64,000 bases of DNA from Burkholderia sp. OK233 (lineage in GTDB: Bacteria; Pseudomonadota; Gammaproteobacteria; Burkholderiales; Burkholderiaceae). Positions 18,101 through 26,836 of this stretch are shown piece by piece. The notes beneath the pieces are model-generated. The model saw nothing but the letters and a program-made list of their open reading frames with translations. It did not search any database and had not been told where the DNA came from. The DNA lies in contig NZ_OCSR01000001.1 in assembly GCF_900230185.1 (NCBI RefSeq), forward strand, positions 124,001-188,000, written 5' to 3'. The translations under genes and the position numbers were made by a program. The number at the start of each line of letters is the position of its first letter. The first letter of the stretch is position 1.

Positions 18101-18543
18101 TATCCGCGATACGATCCGGCAATCACATAGGCAAGCGCATGCGTGGCCCTGGCGATCGCGGGCTTCTTGCCTCTGGGAGGGGTAGCCGTGCGTTTCGCCC
18201 GAAAGGCTTCGAGCCACGTTACCAATTCGGGGCGCACGCCGGTGGCGGGTTGCTGTGGAAGGTGCTCAAGACCTGCGATCAGGAGCGCGGCCACGTGCTT
18301 GCAGTCGACGCCGACCGGGCACGTACATTCGCCTTCAACCCACATGTCGCGATGATCGTCGATATCGTGAAAATACGCACACACGTCATACGGACGGGTC
18401 CTTGTGCCTTGCACCTGGCCACTCAGGGTGTCGGCGCTTCGCCAGCGCAGCTCGGAGACAGCGTGGGCGTACTCGCGTGCTTTGGCGACCGTGTGGGAAC
18501 CTAACCAATCCGTGATTTGCTTGCGATTATAGGAGACAGACAT
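15190..18543 (-). CDS. SWIM zinc-finger SNF2-family helicase (1,117 aa), transposon cargo
   Basis: The N-terminus holds a SWIM finger, C-x-C-x5-C-x-H at residues 73-83 (CTCPVGVDCKH). After a long middle region come SNF2 ATPase motifs: QRQGLSWMQFL, Walker A ADDMGLGKT (about 660), DEAQ box LILDEAQ (about 758), TGTPLEN, then helicase C with LFSQFTGMLELI, LTGDT, SLKAGGVGLNLTAAD, YDPWWNPAVE and the arginine motif ATDRAHRLGQ (about 1039). Such proteins translocate on double-stranded DNA and remodel bound proteins. The gene ends about 80 bases inside the left transposon repeat and lies 35 bases downstream of tnpS on the same strand, so it is probably cotranscribed with the recombinase. Its cellular role is unknown. 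Confidence 0.92.
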   Translation of the reverse strand: MSVSYNRKQITDWLGSHTVAKAREYAHAVSELRWRSADTLSGQVQGTRTRPYDVCAYFHDIDDHRDMWVEGECTCPVGVDCKHVAALLIAGLEHLPQQPATGVRPELVTWLEAFRAKRTATPPRGKKPAIARATHALAYVIAGSYRGYPEIFLYKARVSADGTIRSLDDAWQNVENALVKPPKFVAEDDLPILRGLWLDRSREYTSSFGLQGTTGAAILEKLIATGRAFASPGASTMHSGTPCVLHPGPSRRGQIAWRSQPDTRVRPVLQTEPPATMLLTTTQPCWYVDPHSGEAGTVDMPWPAEDLAEYLAMPSISLDEAALVGNVLREVAPDLPLPPAHNVSAVRVIDTTPVPALSLNTLPTYGSGWMSDTPNMLDFATVSFDYAGVNIDAQSNTTLVRTASGEVVQIKRSLDREQRCLADLHKAGLRKIPASRAHGPRPFPDGMLGPNNAEDWAVFMKQALPRLRENGWQVAMTEVFRHNVIEIEAIDGALHQAGDGWFDVEMGITVNDRRVRLEPLLADLFRRDSRWLSGGLDAIADDEPVDLKTDRNERLRLRADRLKPVVRVLIDLFDSLGEGGLRISQWDAARLDALDRTGRWQFHGDASIRQLAQRLMAGPGVGETRVPRGLQAELRTYQRQGLSWMQFLREHSLSGVLADDMGLGKTVQTLAHILTEKEAGRLDRPALIVVPTTLMHNWREEAQRFTPELRVLDLHGPQRHERFDQIRKHDLILTTYPLLWRDQSALAEHEYHLLILDEAQYVKNAATKAATTIRELRARHRLCLTGTPLENHLGELWAQFDFLLPGFLGAHKDFTQRWRTPIEKGGDTVRRDLLARRIRPFMLRRRKDEVATELPPKTIIVRTVELEGAQRDLYETVRSAMQEKVRAAVTAKGLARSHIVVLEALLKLRQVCCDPRLVKISQAARIKESAKLALLLEMLPELIEEGRRILLFSQFTGMLELIAAALNEAEIPYVVLTGDTTDRRTPIRRFQQGAVPLFLISLKAGGVGLNLTAADTVIHYDPWWNPAVENQATDRAHRLGQDKPVFVYKLITAGSVEEKIVAMQEQKAALADAILSEDAAGAVKFSADDLEALFEPIPLTTSISPAAKSRPRTRTGT

Positions 18544-18578
18544 GCTGATGGATTCGGGTTGACGACACGAGGGGCATT

Positions 18579-19757
18579 TTACGCGGGCCGGTTGCCGGGC
18601 GGCCCGTTCGTTTCCTGCGCGGACGGCACGTGAGTCGTCTGTGCATGGCGACGATCATCTTCGGCATGCAGATAGATACCGGTCGTCTCGATCGACGCAT
18701 GTCGCAGGTTTTTCTGGATGAAGCGCAGGTCGGTGCCGGCGTCCGCCTGATGCGAGGCCGCGCTGTGGCGCAGCCAGTGGGTCGAGGCGCGACGTAGTGT
18801 GGTGGCGCCAACTGGATCGATGGCATCGAGCGCGTCAGCGGCACGACGAAAGACGTCCCTGACGATCAGGTAGATCGCCGCGGGTGTCAGATGCCGCGCA
18901 TCGTCGCCGGCGATGCTCATCACGGCAGGACCGACCTCGCTCGCGGCCGGTACCGGCGACAGGCCGTGAAAGGCGCGATAGCGCGCAAAGTCGGCCATCA
19001 ACGCATCGCCAACCGGCACCTCGCCCTCGGCACCGCCTTTGCCGATGACGTGCAACCACCATTTGCCGCGGCGCTGATAGAAGTCGGCCGCCTTTGCGTT
19101 CGCGGCTTCCGAAACCCGCAGCGCGGTGTGATACAGCAGGCGGATCAGCCAGCGGCTGCGTTCGTAGTGCTGCTCGTCGCGCTCCGTCAACCGGGGCCAC
19201 TGCTCGACGCTCACAAGCACGTGATCCCACAACGCGTGATCGAGGTAGCGCTCGACCCGGCGGGATCGCCTGGCTGAAGTCGTACGCCCACGGCGCAGCG
19301 CGAGCGGATTGCCGGCCAGATAGCCGGCGCTCACGAGGTACGTCATCAGGCCCGACAGGATGCCCAATGCCTGATGCTGGCTGCGCTCCGACAGCGGCCC
19401 CTCGAACAGCCGCCTCGTGCGTCCGCGGCGCGGCCGTTCCGGATCGGCCCAGTCGCCGGTCGGTGCAGCCAGGAAGCGCTCGTAGAGCAGGAAGTCCTCG
19501 CGGGTGAGACTCGACAGCGGCTTGCCCAGCGTCTGGGTGGCCCACAGCAGCAGGCGTATCGCCTCCTTGCGGTAGCTGCGCAGCGTATGCGGCGACGCGC
19601 TGTATTCGGCAAGCCACAGCCGCACGGCCTCGACGTCGGTATCAGCAGTGATCTGCCTGTGTCCACCGCGCGCGCGGTTGGTGCCGAGGCTGCCGTCGAG
19701 CGCAGCCGGCAGCACGATAGCGAGAACAGGTTCGGTGGGCGCGACGCCAAGGTTCAT
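18579..19757 (-). CDS. tnpS: TnpS tyrosine recombinase (copy 2)
   Basis: 392 residues of tyrosine-recombinase type. The core-binding domain (LRSYRKEAIRLLLWATQTLGKPL) is followed by the catalytic Arg in ALRVSEA, Lys in GKGGAEGEVP, HWLRHSAASH, RHASIETT and the nucleophile Tyr in GIYLH. In Tn4651 the orthologue, with TnpT, resolves the cointegrates made by replicative transposition. It is divergent from tnpT and upstream of the SNF2 helicase gene. It is clearly related to copy 1 at 8546-9721, sharing the LDG...GTNR start and the GKPLSSLT segment, but is well diverged. Confidence 0.9.
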   Translation of the reverse strand: MNLGVAPTEPVLAIVLPAALDGSLGTNRARGGHRQITADTDVEAVRLWLAEYSASPHTLRSYRKEAIRLLLWATQTLGKPLSSLTREDFLLYERFLAAPTGDWADPERPRRGRTRRLFEGPLSERSQHQALGILSGLMTYLVSAGYLAGNPLALRRGRTTSARRSRRVERYLDHALWDHVLVSVEQWPRLTERDEQHYERSRWLIRLLYHTALRVSEAANAKAADFYQRRGKWWLHVIGKGGAEGEVPVGDALMADFARYRAFHGLSPVPAASEVGPAVMSIAGDDARHLTPAAIYLIVRDVFRRAADALDAIDPVGATTLRRASTHWLRHSAASHQADAGTDLRFIQKNLRHASIETTGIYLHAEDDRRHAQTTHVPSAQETNGPPGNRPA

Positions 19758-19938
19758 GGTGTGACGCGTTCCGGAACGGGGTTTTCGCAGCGTACAGCAA
19801 AGTAACTTGCGATTATATGAATTATCGTAAATTTCAAACCGATATCGTTATGTATATAACGTTATACAGTAATATACGATTCGATTTCCTCTCCAAATCC
19901 ATCCACTTCGACCGATTTCACCGGTTAAAACGCATCCT
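19758..19938. promoter_or_regulatory. candidate cointegrate resolution site (rst) and divergent promoters
   Basis: The tnpS-tnpT gap is markedly AT-rich and carries a perfect 12-bp palindrome TATAACGTTATA at 19855-19866, with further A/T runs on both sides. In Tn4651 the recombination core recognised by TnpS lies in this gap. The palindrome is a good core candidate, but no experiment supports it here. Confidence 0.55.
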
Positions 19939-20883
19939 ATGAGCCGCATCAGCAATACCCGTTTCCGTACCCGCGAAGCCGCCGCCCGCCTCGTGACCGC
20001 CGGTCGGCTCCCGCATGAGCTCACCGTCGACCTGATCTACGCCGAGATCCGGCAAGGCAGCCGCACCACGATCAACGACGAACTCAAGCTGTGGAAGGAC
20101 GAGCAGGCGCGCATCGATGCACTGAGCGCTGCGCTGCCGCCGACGGTTGCGAACGCGATGCTGTCGGTCTGGGCGCTCGCGGTCGAACATGGCGAACAGG
20201 TCTTCGCCCAGCGCGGCGAAGAGCTCGAGACCGAAGCGACGGCCGCGGCGATACGCGCCGAGTCCCTGGTGACGGCCAACGCAGGTCTTCAGGCCGAAAC
20301 GCACACCCTGCGCGTCCAGCTTGAGGATCAGCAGACACGTCTTGCCTCGGCCCTGGTCGATCTTGCCCGTGCCCAGGCCGAGCGCGATGCCGCCACCCGG
20401 CAGAGCGAAGCCGCCACGATCGAGCGCGATACCCTGCGTGCGCAATCGGAGCAGGCACTGCGCGATGCGCAGTCCGCGCATGCGCGCGAACTCGAAGGAC
20501 TGCTGGCGGCCCACGCCGAACACGAATCCACCTTGCGGGCGGAAGTCGACCAGGCAACCACCCGGCTCGAAAGCGTCCAAAAGCGCGTGATGATGCAGGC
20601 CGATGAAGCACGCGAAGCGCAGCGTCGCGCCGAAGCTGCGCTTTCAAAGACCCAGCAGCGCAACGAACAGCTCGTCGGTGACGTCCAGCGCCTGTCAGCC
20701 GAGGCCGCCGAGCAGCGGCGGCTCGCCGAGCGGCACGAAAAGCAGCTCGCCAGCGTCATGGATGAAGCACGCGAGCTGCGGCGGGAGCGTGATGCGCTCG
20801 CCCAGCAGGTCGCGTCGCTACAAGGTCAGATCAAGACGCACACCAATCCTTCGTCAACGCGCCCGACGAAACGGCCGCGCTAG
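19939..20883 (+). CDS. tnpT: TnpT: KfrA_N domain plus coiled coil (copy 2)
   Basis: 314 residues. The N-terminal about 100 (FRTREAAARLVTAGRLPHEL, LIYAEIRQGSRTTINDELKLW) form a KfrA-type DNA-binding domain. From about residue 105 to 300 the chain is a continuous coiled coil rich in Ala, Glu, Gln and Arg, with a short basic tail. In Tn4651 TnpT binds the resolution site and helps TnpS. It is transcribed away from tnpS and toward tnpA, whose start lies 73 bases downstream. Confidence 0.88.
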   Translation: MSRISNTRFRTREAAARLVTAGRLPHELTVDLIYAEIRQGSRTTINDELKLWKDEQARIDALSAALPPTVANAMLSVWALAVEHGEQVFAQRGEELETEATAAAIRAESLVTANAGLQAETHTLRVQLEDQQTRLASALVDLARAQAERDAATRQSEAATIERDTLRAQSEQALRDAQSAHARELEGLLAAHAEHESTLRAEVDQATTRLESVQKRVMMQADEAREAQRRAEAALSKTQQRNEQLVGDVQRLSAEAAEQRRLAERHEKQLASVMDEARELRRERDALAQQVASLQGQIKTHTNPSSTRPTKRPR

Positions 20884-21658
20884 ACTCCAAGGATCACTTC
20901 AGCGTAGCTGTGCGCCGCGGAATGCCCAAACATCAAAGAACAAATACACGCTTCCCATGGCAGCCAATTCGCATCGCCTGTCGATCCTGACACGCCACGA
21001 AATCGACGAACTGTACGCACTTCCACACTTTACCGACGAGGAGAGGCGCGCCTACTTTGAACTGGGCGAGGCCGAGCAACAGCTCGTTCAATCACGCACG
21101 ACTTCGGTCGCCGCGTACCTGACATTGCAGCTCGGCTATTTCAAGGCAAAGCAGCAGTTCTTCGAATACGACCAGGATGCCATCCAGGACGATTTGCGGT
21201 ACATCCTGTGCCGACACTTCCCGGATAAGGGGGCGGCCTCCATCAGTCCGCCTTCGACGCCAACCCGGCGCCTACTGCAGCACAGCATCCTCGATCTGTT
21301 TGGCTTCCAACTCTGCGACAGCGCCGCAAAAGCCGAGCTCGAGCGTCGCGCGCAACGCCTCGCCATGCTCTCCACGCAGCCGGTCTTCATTCTACGAGAG
21401 ACCCTCCAGTACCTGAAGCAGCAGCGCATCGTTGTGCCCATTTACACGTTTCTGCAAGACATGATCGGACGTGTCGTGAGTGCGGAGCGCCGGCGCGTCT
21501 CCAACCTGCTCAGCGATGCACTCACCACGGAGATCTCACAGCAGCTCGATGCAATGCTGTGCGCCGATGAATCGATGGTATGCGGTCCTTTGTAGGCGTC
21601 TAGCATTTGGCCGCCTCAGTGGTGAACATGTGTCCACGTAAATTCAACGTGGACACAT

Positions 21659-22087
21659 ATGACTGATATCAACTCAGAGTTAAAAGCGCGACTGGTCGTC
21701 GGTCGCAAACAAGACGGTCGTTGCCGTTACGATCCGCAGGCTAAACGCGAACTGATCGAGGCCTGCCTGGTGCCGGGCGTATCAGTCGCACGCTTGGCGC
21801 TGGAACACGGGCTGAACGCGAATTTGCTGCGTTCGTGGGTCAGCGCTTATAAAAGAAAGTGCGATGGCACCGCGATCGTACCGGCGTCGAGGACCGCGAA
21901 GCCGACGCCGGCTGCGTTCATACCCGTGATTGCCGGACAAGAGCGGCCGAAGGAGGCGGTGCCCCGGCTGCAAGTCCGATTGCCTAACGGAGTGAAGATC
22001 GAACTAAATGATGCCCGTGACGATCAGGTGCTGTCACTACTACAAGCGCTGAGTACATTGCCATGTTCCGATTCGACGAAGAGCTGA
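21659..22087 (+). CDS. tnpA: IS66 accessory protein TnpA
   Basis: 142 residues. The helix-turn-helix CRYDPQAKRELIEACLVPGVSVARLALEHGLNANLLRSW is typical of IS66 OrfA/TnpA, followed by a basic linker and a C-terminal beta segment (LQVRLPNGVKIEL). It is needed with TnpB for IS66 transposition. It overlaps tnpB by 25 bases. Confidence 0.9.
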   Translation: MTDINSELKARLVVGRKQDGRCRYDPQAKRELIEACLVPGVSVARLALEHGLNANLLRSWVSAYKRKCDGTAIVPASRTAKPTPAAFIPVIAGQERPKEAVPRLQVRLPNGVKIELNDARDDQVLSLLQALSTLPCSDSTKS

Positions 22088-22413
22088 AGGTATTGCTTCA
22101 TCGCGATGCGGTGGACGGTCGCAAAGGGATCAACGGACTGGTCGCGCTAGTTGAGCAGGCCCTGGGGCTCGATCCCTTTGCCCCGACGGTCTATGCCTTT
22201 ACCAATAAGCGCCGCGATCGCGTTCGGTTGTTGCTCTGGGATCGCTCGGGTTTCTGGCTATTGATGAAACGGTTGGAGGCAGAGCGCTTCGCATGGCCCC
22301 GCGAGGCGGCGGTTCTTGAACTGACGGTTGAGCAGTTGCATTGGCTGCTCGACGGTATCAACCTGGCGGCCATGAAGAAGCATTCGGCACGGCACTACGC
22401 GCGCGCGAGTTAG
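22063..22413 (+). CDS. tnpB: IS66 accessory protein TnpB (Orf2)
   Basis: 116 residues with the IS66 Orf2 signature: VDGRKGINGLVALVEQ, FAFTNKRRDRVRLLLWDRSGFWLL (here YAFTNKRR) and a WP motif before LTVEQLHWLLDGI. It starts within the end of tnpA, so translational coupling is likely. Length and motifs are complete. Confidence 0.92.
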   Translation: MFRFDEELKVLLHRDAVDGRKGINGLVALVEQALGLDPFAPTVYAFTNKRRDRVRLLLWDRSGFWLLMKRLEAERFAWPREAAVLELTVEQLHWLLDGINLAAMKKHSARHYARAS

Positions 22414-22533
22414 CCAGCGCACGCGTCTGACGAACGCGTCTCGTGCATCGCCTGTTGCCGTCATGAGACGCCGGTTAGATAGTTACAAATTCCCGTAAAC
22501 CTACGGGGACTCGCGATTGGCTATTGTTACGCC

Positions 22534-24174
22534 ATGGCCCGCGACATTCACCAACCCCACTCGATCACCGCCGACGCACTCGCCGCGCTCATCGCTGAGC
22601 GTGATGCGGCTCTCGCGGCGCGCGACGCGATGCATGCCGATCGAGACGCGGTACTTGCCGAGCATGAATTGGTGCGCGGCGAGCTACGGGTAACCAAGGT
22701 CGAACGCGATCTGCTCAAGGAACAACTCAAAGCGTTTCAGCGACAGTTGTTCGGCGCCAAGAGCGAAGCACGCAGTGCCGAGCAGCGGGACCTGTTTCTG
22801 AACGAAGCCGAAGCGCTGGCGCCCACCACCGCGACTTTGCCGGCGCAAACTGACGAAGCTCAAACCGAGGTGGCGGGTCACAAACGCAAGAAGCCCGGTC
22901 GTAAGCCGCTCGATCCGGCGCTGCCGCGTGAAGTGATCCGCTACGAATTGCCGGAATCGGAACGTACCTGCCCGAACGATGGCACGACATTGGTCGAGAT
23001 CGGCGTCGAAGTCAGCGAGCAGCTCGACATCATCCCCCAGCAAGTACGGGCGATTCGTCACGAGCGAGTGAAGTACGCGTGCTCGCAGTGCGACCAGGGC
23101 ATCAAGGTTACGCCGGCGCGTTTGCGCATCATCCCGAAGGGCTTGTTCACCGAAGCGGCACTGGCTTGGTTCGTTGTGTCGAAGTTCATGGATGGGTTAC
23201 CGCTGTACCGCATTGCAGCGCTGCTCAGACGCTTCGGCGGCGACATCTCGCGTAATACACTCGCGGCCAGTGTGGTGCGCTTGGGGGAAGCGGTGCAGCC
23301 CATCATTAATTTATTGCGAGATCACTTGCTCGACAGTGAGATCGTGTTTGGCGACGAGACCACCGTGCAGGTGCTCAAGGAACCCGGGCGAGCGGCGCAA
23401 ACCAAGAGTTATATGTGGGCCCAAATGAACGGCAGCGGGCCGCCTGTTCGGCTGTTCGGATACGCGCCAGGGCGAGGCATGCGACATGGGGCAGACCTAT
23501 GGACAGGCATGCGCCGTGGCGCCGTGCTGATGACCGACGGCTACGAGTCGTACAACGCGATCGCGCAAACCAATGGCCTCGTGCATTTAGCTTGTTGGGT
23601 TCACGCCAGGAGGTATTTCGTGAAAGCCGAGGACGTGGTGCCCAAAGAAGCGCGGGGCGTCCATCAGCCTTCCACGCAGTTCATCCATCTCATCGGCAAA
23701 CTCTACGCGGCAGAATCGCACGCTCAGAAGAAGCCGGACTGGCGAGCACGCCTTCGTCGGCGCTACAGCGCTGCAGTGCTTAAGGAAATCAAGAAACTAT
23801 TAGACCATCATCTTGAGACAACTGCACCGAGCGGCAAATTGGGCGAGGCCCTGAGATATCTCGCCGGGCAGTGGCCGAAACTGATTCGCTATGTCGAAAA
23901 TGAGGCGTGGCCCATCGACAACAATCCCTGCGAAAATTCGATCAGGCCATTTGTAATCGGACGCCGCTCATGGTTATTTGCAGACTCGGTGGGCGGTGCC
24001 AAAGCGAGTGCGAACCTATACTCGCTCGTTCAAACGTGTGTCGCAAATCGTGTCGACGCTTATCGATATCTGGTCGACCTGTTCACGGCGCTGCCCTATG
24101 CCAAGACCGCCGACGATTACGAGGCATTGTTGCCTTGGAACCTCGGCAAGCCTGAAAGGGACGTCTCGGCATAA
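22534..24174 (+). CDS. tnpC: IS66-family transposase TnpC
   Basis: 546 residues. An N-terminal leucine-zipper region (about 20-75) is followed by an IS66 zinc finger (TCPNDGT near 147 and YACSQC near 182). The DDE domain has GDETTVQVL, MTDGYESYNAI and CENSIRPFVIGRRSWLFADS, and the C-terminus reads VDLFTALPYAKTADDYEALLPWN. All parts expected for a functional IS66 transposase are present. It begins 120 bases after tnpB. Confidence 0.95.
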   Translation: MARDIHQPHSITADALAALIAERDAALAARDAMHADRDAVLAEHELVRGELRVTKVERDLLKEQLKAFQRQLFGAKSEARSAEQRDLFLNEAEALAPTTATLPAQTDEAQTEVAGHKRKKPGRKPLDPALPREVIRYELPESERTCPNDGTTLVEIGVEVSEQLDIIPQQVRAIRHERVKYACSQCDQGIKVTPARLRIIPKGLFTEAALAWFVVSKFMDGLPLYRIAALLRRFGGDISRNTLAASVVRLGEAVQPIINLLRDHLLDSEIVFGDETTVQVLKEPGRAAQTKSYMWAQMNGSGPPVRLFGYAPGRGMRHGADLWTGMRRGAVLMTDGYESYNAIAQTNGLVHLACWVHARRYFVKAEDVVPKEARGVHQPSTQFIHLIGKLYAAESHAQKKPDWRARLRRRYSAAVLKEIKKLLDHHLETTAPSGKLGEALRYLAGQWPKLIRYVENEAWPIDNNPCENSIRPFVIGRRSWLFADSVGGAKASANLYSLVQTCVANRVDAYRYLVDLFTALPYAKTADDYEALLPWNLGKPERDVSA

Positions 24175-26742
24175 TCTATTCCAGTCCGAGGAGTGTCCTT
24201 CGCGGACCGCTTACAATCGATGTACCGGATCAGCATCCTCAAGCACGAGTCAAAAGACTTCAGCTACAAGGAACTTCGTCAGGAATCGGGGCGTAGGGAA
24301 TTCTTCGCGCCGGTGCATGAGTTCGCCAGGCACTTTCTCGAGACCACCGGAATTTCCACGGAAAGCGGCCGGTATTACGCGTCGCTCGTGAAGTTCTACA
24401 CGGTGTACAAGCTGCAACGCATGCCGGTCGCCATCACGCGCCTGTACCTGCTGTGTTTTGCCTACTACCGGTTTCGCCAGATCAACGACAATCTGATCGA
24501 GGCCTTCATTTATCTGGTCGACCAGTATGAGCAGTCGGCCCTCCAGGCCGCTGAGGAGGCCGCGCAAAGTGCGCTCACCGACGCCAGCACCCATCTGAAG
24601 GCCGCCGGCCAGGTTCTCCATCTCTTTGTCGACGACTCGATCCCACGCAACGCGTCGTTCGCCAGCGTCAGGAAAAAAGCCTTCGCACTGCTCCCGCCCG
24701 AACGTTTCGAGCCGGTCTCCAACTACATGCGCAACGTCACGTTCGACAAGGTCAGCTTTGAATGGTCGCACTACACTGCGTTGTCGGCCGTTATCAAACG
24801 CAATGTCCGCCATCTGTTTGCCGGCCTCGAGTTCGCCGGCCGCGTCGAGGACGCGCCGTTGCTGGAGGCTGTCGCTTTCCTGCAGGAGCTGTTCGGCAAT
24901 GGCAAATCGCCCGGGCAGAGCAAGCCGTCCGCGTTTCCCACCGCGTTCATTCCGAAGAACCTGCAGCCCCACCTGTATCGCACTGAGGTCGGAAAAAAGA
25001 AACAGCTCGACGTAGATCGCTACGGATTTCTCGTCTATCGCCTCCTTCGTAACGCGCTCGAGGCGGGCGATGTGTTCAGTAATGACAGCACCGAGTTTCG
25101 CCGCTTCGAGGACGATCTGATCAGTGACGCGCGCTGGCAGCACAAGGACGATATCCTGCGCGAGATCGGTTTGCCGGTCCTGCTTGCGCCAATCGAAGAA
25201 ACGCTCGCCACCTTGCACGACGACATCGAGGCTCAACTCAAGCTCGTCAACCACCACATCGAGCACCGCGACAACCCGCATATCAAGGTGCGCCAGCAGG
25301 GCAGCAAGCGTCGCTGGGGCCTGGTGTATCCGGACCCCGACGAGTCAGTCAACCATTCGTTCTAGGGCCAGTTGCCCGGGATCGACGTCGCCAGGCTGTT
25401 ATGGTTCGTCGCTGAACGCGCCGGTTTCCTGAAGACGTTTACCCACGTGCTCGACCGCTATGTTAAGCACGACGCCGACCCACGCGAAATCCTCGCCTGC
25501 GTAGTCGCCATGGGCACCAACATGGGGTTGCGGAAAATGGCCGAGGTGTCGGGCATCAGCTACGCTTCGCTCGCGAGCACCGCGCGCAACTATCTGCGCC
25601 CCGAAACCCTGCATGCCGCCAATGACGCGATCAGCAACGCGACCTCAGGCTTGCCGGCGTTCCATCTGTTCGACATCGGCGACCAGATCCATTCGAGCAG
25701 CGACGGTCAACGCTTCGAAACCCAGATCGACACCTTCAACGCACGGCACTCGCCCAAGTATTTCGGCCTCGACAAGGGCATCAGCGCCTGCACCGTCATC
25801 GCCAACCATGTGCCGATCAACATGAAAGTCATCGGCGCGCACGAACACGAGAGCCATTACGTGTTCGACCTGCTCTACAACAATACGTCCGACATCCGTC
25901 CGCAGGTCCATTCCACCGACACGCACGGCACCAACCAGGTGAACTTCTGGACCCTGTATACGTTCGACTATCAGTTTGCGCCGCGTTATCGCGATCTGCA
26001 CAAGAAAATCGGCAGCCTCGTCGGCCAGCATCCACCGGGCCACTATGGAAACTGGGTGATCAAACCCTCGCGCAAGGCCTACGACGAGCTGATCGTCCGG
26101 GAATGGCCCAACGTCCAGCGCATCATGGTCTCGCTTGCACAAAAGGATGTCACGCAAGCCACGATCGTGAGGAAACTCAGCAGCTACGTGCGTCAGAACC
26201 AGACAAAAAGGGCGCTCTGGGAACTCGACAACCTGTGCCGTACGCGCTATATCCTCCGGTTCATCAATGACGTCAGCCTGCGTCAGGCCGTGCAGAAGGC
26301 CCTGAACCGCGGCGAAGCGTACCACCGCTTGCGTCGTGCGATCGCGTACGTCAACGGCGGCAAGCTGCGCGTCCATACCGAGGCCGAACAGCAACTCTGG
26401 AACGAGTGTTCACGCCTGATCGCCAACGCGATCATCCACTACAACACAGCGCTCCTTTCACGTGTGCACGAGCAGAAGCGTGCCGCAGGCGACCACGCCG
26501 CGATGGAACTGATCGCCAGCATGTCGCCCGTCGCCTGGCAGCATGTCAACCTGTTCGGCTCGTTCGAATTTGGCCCAGCGGGTGCCCCCATCGACATCGA
26601 CGTGCTCGCCGCGTATTACGACGATCCGGCGTATTGGGCCAAGGTACTGGAAGCCGCGTCTGAACCCAACGAGCGCTGAATTACTGCGGCGAAAATCCCT
26701 CAGTCCAGCGCGTTTCCCGCGCTAATACGCCTCTGAAAACCA

Positions 26743-26799
26743 CGCCTGGAAAGGGTTTGGTGAAGATCTTCAGTTTTCGGGGGATGGGCAAAAATAGCC
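26743..26799 (-). repeat. right terminal inverted repeat of the Tn4651-type transposon
   Basis: Read on the minus strand it starts GGCTATTTTTGCCCATCCCC, as the left end does. It is directly followed by TTTTA, the target duplication also found before the left end. It begins 63 bases after the tnpA stop. Confidence 0.93.
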
Positions 26800-26836
26800 T
26801 TTTACGACAGGCAAAAGCCAGTACAGGACTAGCATC

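Larger units (their letters stand above)
21578..24214 (+). mobile_element. IS66-family insertion sequence inside tnpA (2,637 bp)
   Basis: The ends GTATGCGGTCC (left) and, inverted, GTAAGCGGTCC (right) are imperfect inverted repeats. The element is bordered by an exact 8-bp duplication AATCGATG (21570-21577 and 24215-24222), as expected for IS66. It holds the three standard genes tnpA, tnpB and tnpC, all apparently intact, in the same direction as the host transposase gene. Confidence 0.95.
20957..26679 (+). pseudogene. tnpA: Tn3-family transposase, interrupted by IS66 and by a nonsense codon
   Basis: The first part (LSILTRHEIDELYALPHFTD...) is the DUF4158 N-terminal domain of Tn3-family transposases. 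Removing the IS66 element with one 8-bp duplication (2,645 bases) rejoins the frame as CADESMYRISILKHE, giving about 1,025 codons, the usual TnpA length. A TAG at 25363-25365 then interrupts FxGQLPGIDVARLLWF in frame; a tyrosine codon is likely ancestral. The catalytic domain follows, with Asp in SDGQRFETQ, Asp in STDTHG and a Glu-bearing EAEQQLWNECSRL helix. Two independent lesions mean no full-length enzyme can be made. A separate C-terminal product from about 25372 might be translated but lacks the DNA-binding part. Confidence 0.92.
15051..26799. mobile_element. Tn3-family transposon, Tn4651 type (11.75 kb)
   Basis: Both ends carry the same inverted sequence starting GGCTATTTTTGCCC, about 57 bases long with 4 mismatches. 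The element is flanked by the direct repeat TTTTA (15046-15050 and 26800-26804), the 5-bp duplication expected of Tn3-family insertion. Inside, in order, are a SWIM-SNF2 helicase, tnpS, the tnpS-tnpT gap, tnpT and tnpA. tnpA is interrupted by an IS66 element (21578-24214) and by a stop codon at 25363-25365. Removing the element rejoins ...CCAGTTTTACGAC... upstream of the gene at 26837. Confidence 0.93.

Noticed and set aside
24193..25365. Independent 390-residue gene starting with a GTG in the IS66 end
   Set aside because: The first codons are IS66 terminal sequence; the rest is the middle of the Tn3-family transposase, in frame with its N-terminal part once the IS is removed.
15046..26804. 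A ModA/ABC- or resistance-type cargo in the Tn3 transposon
   Set aside because: The only cargo gene is the SWIM-SNF2 helicase; no resistance, transport or catabolic gene lies between the terminal repeats.
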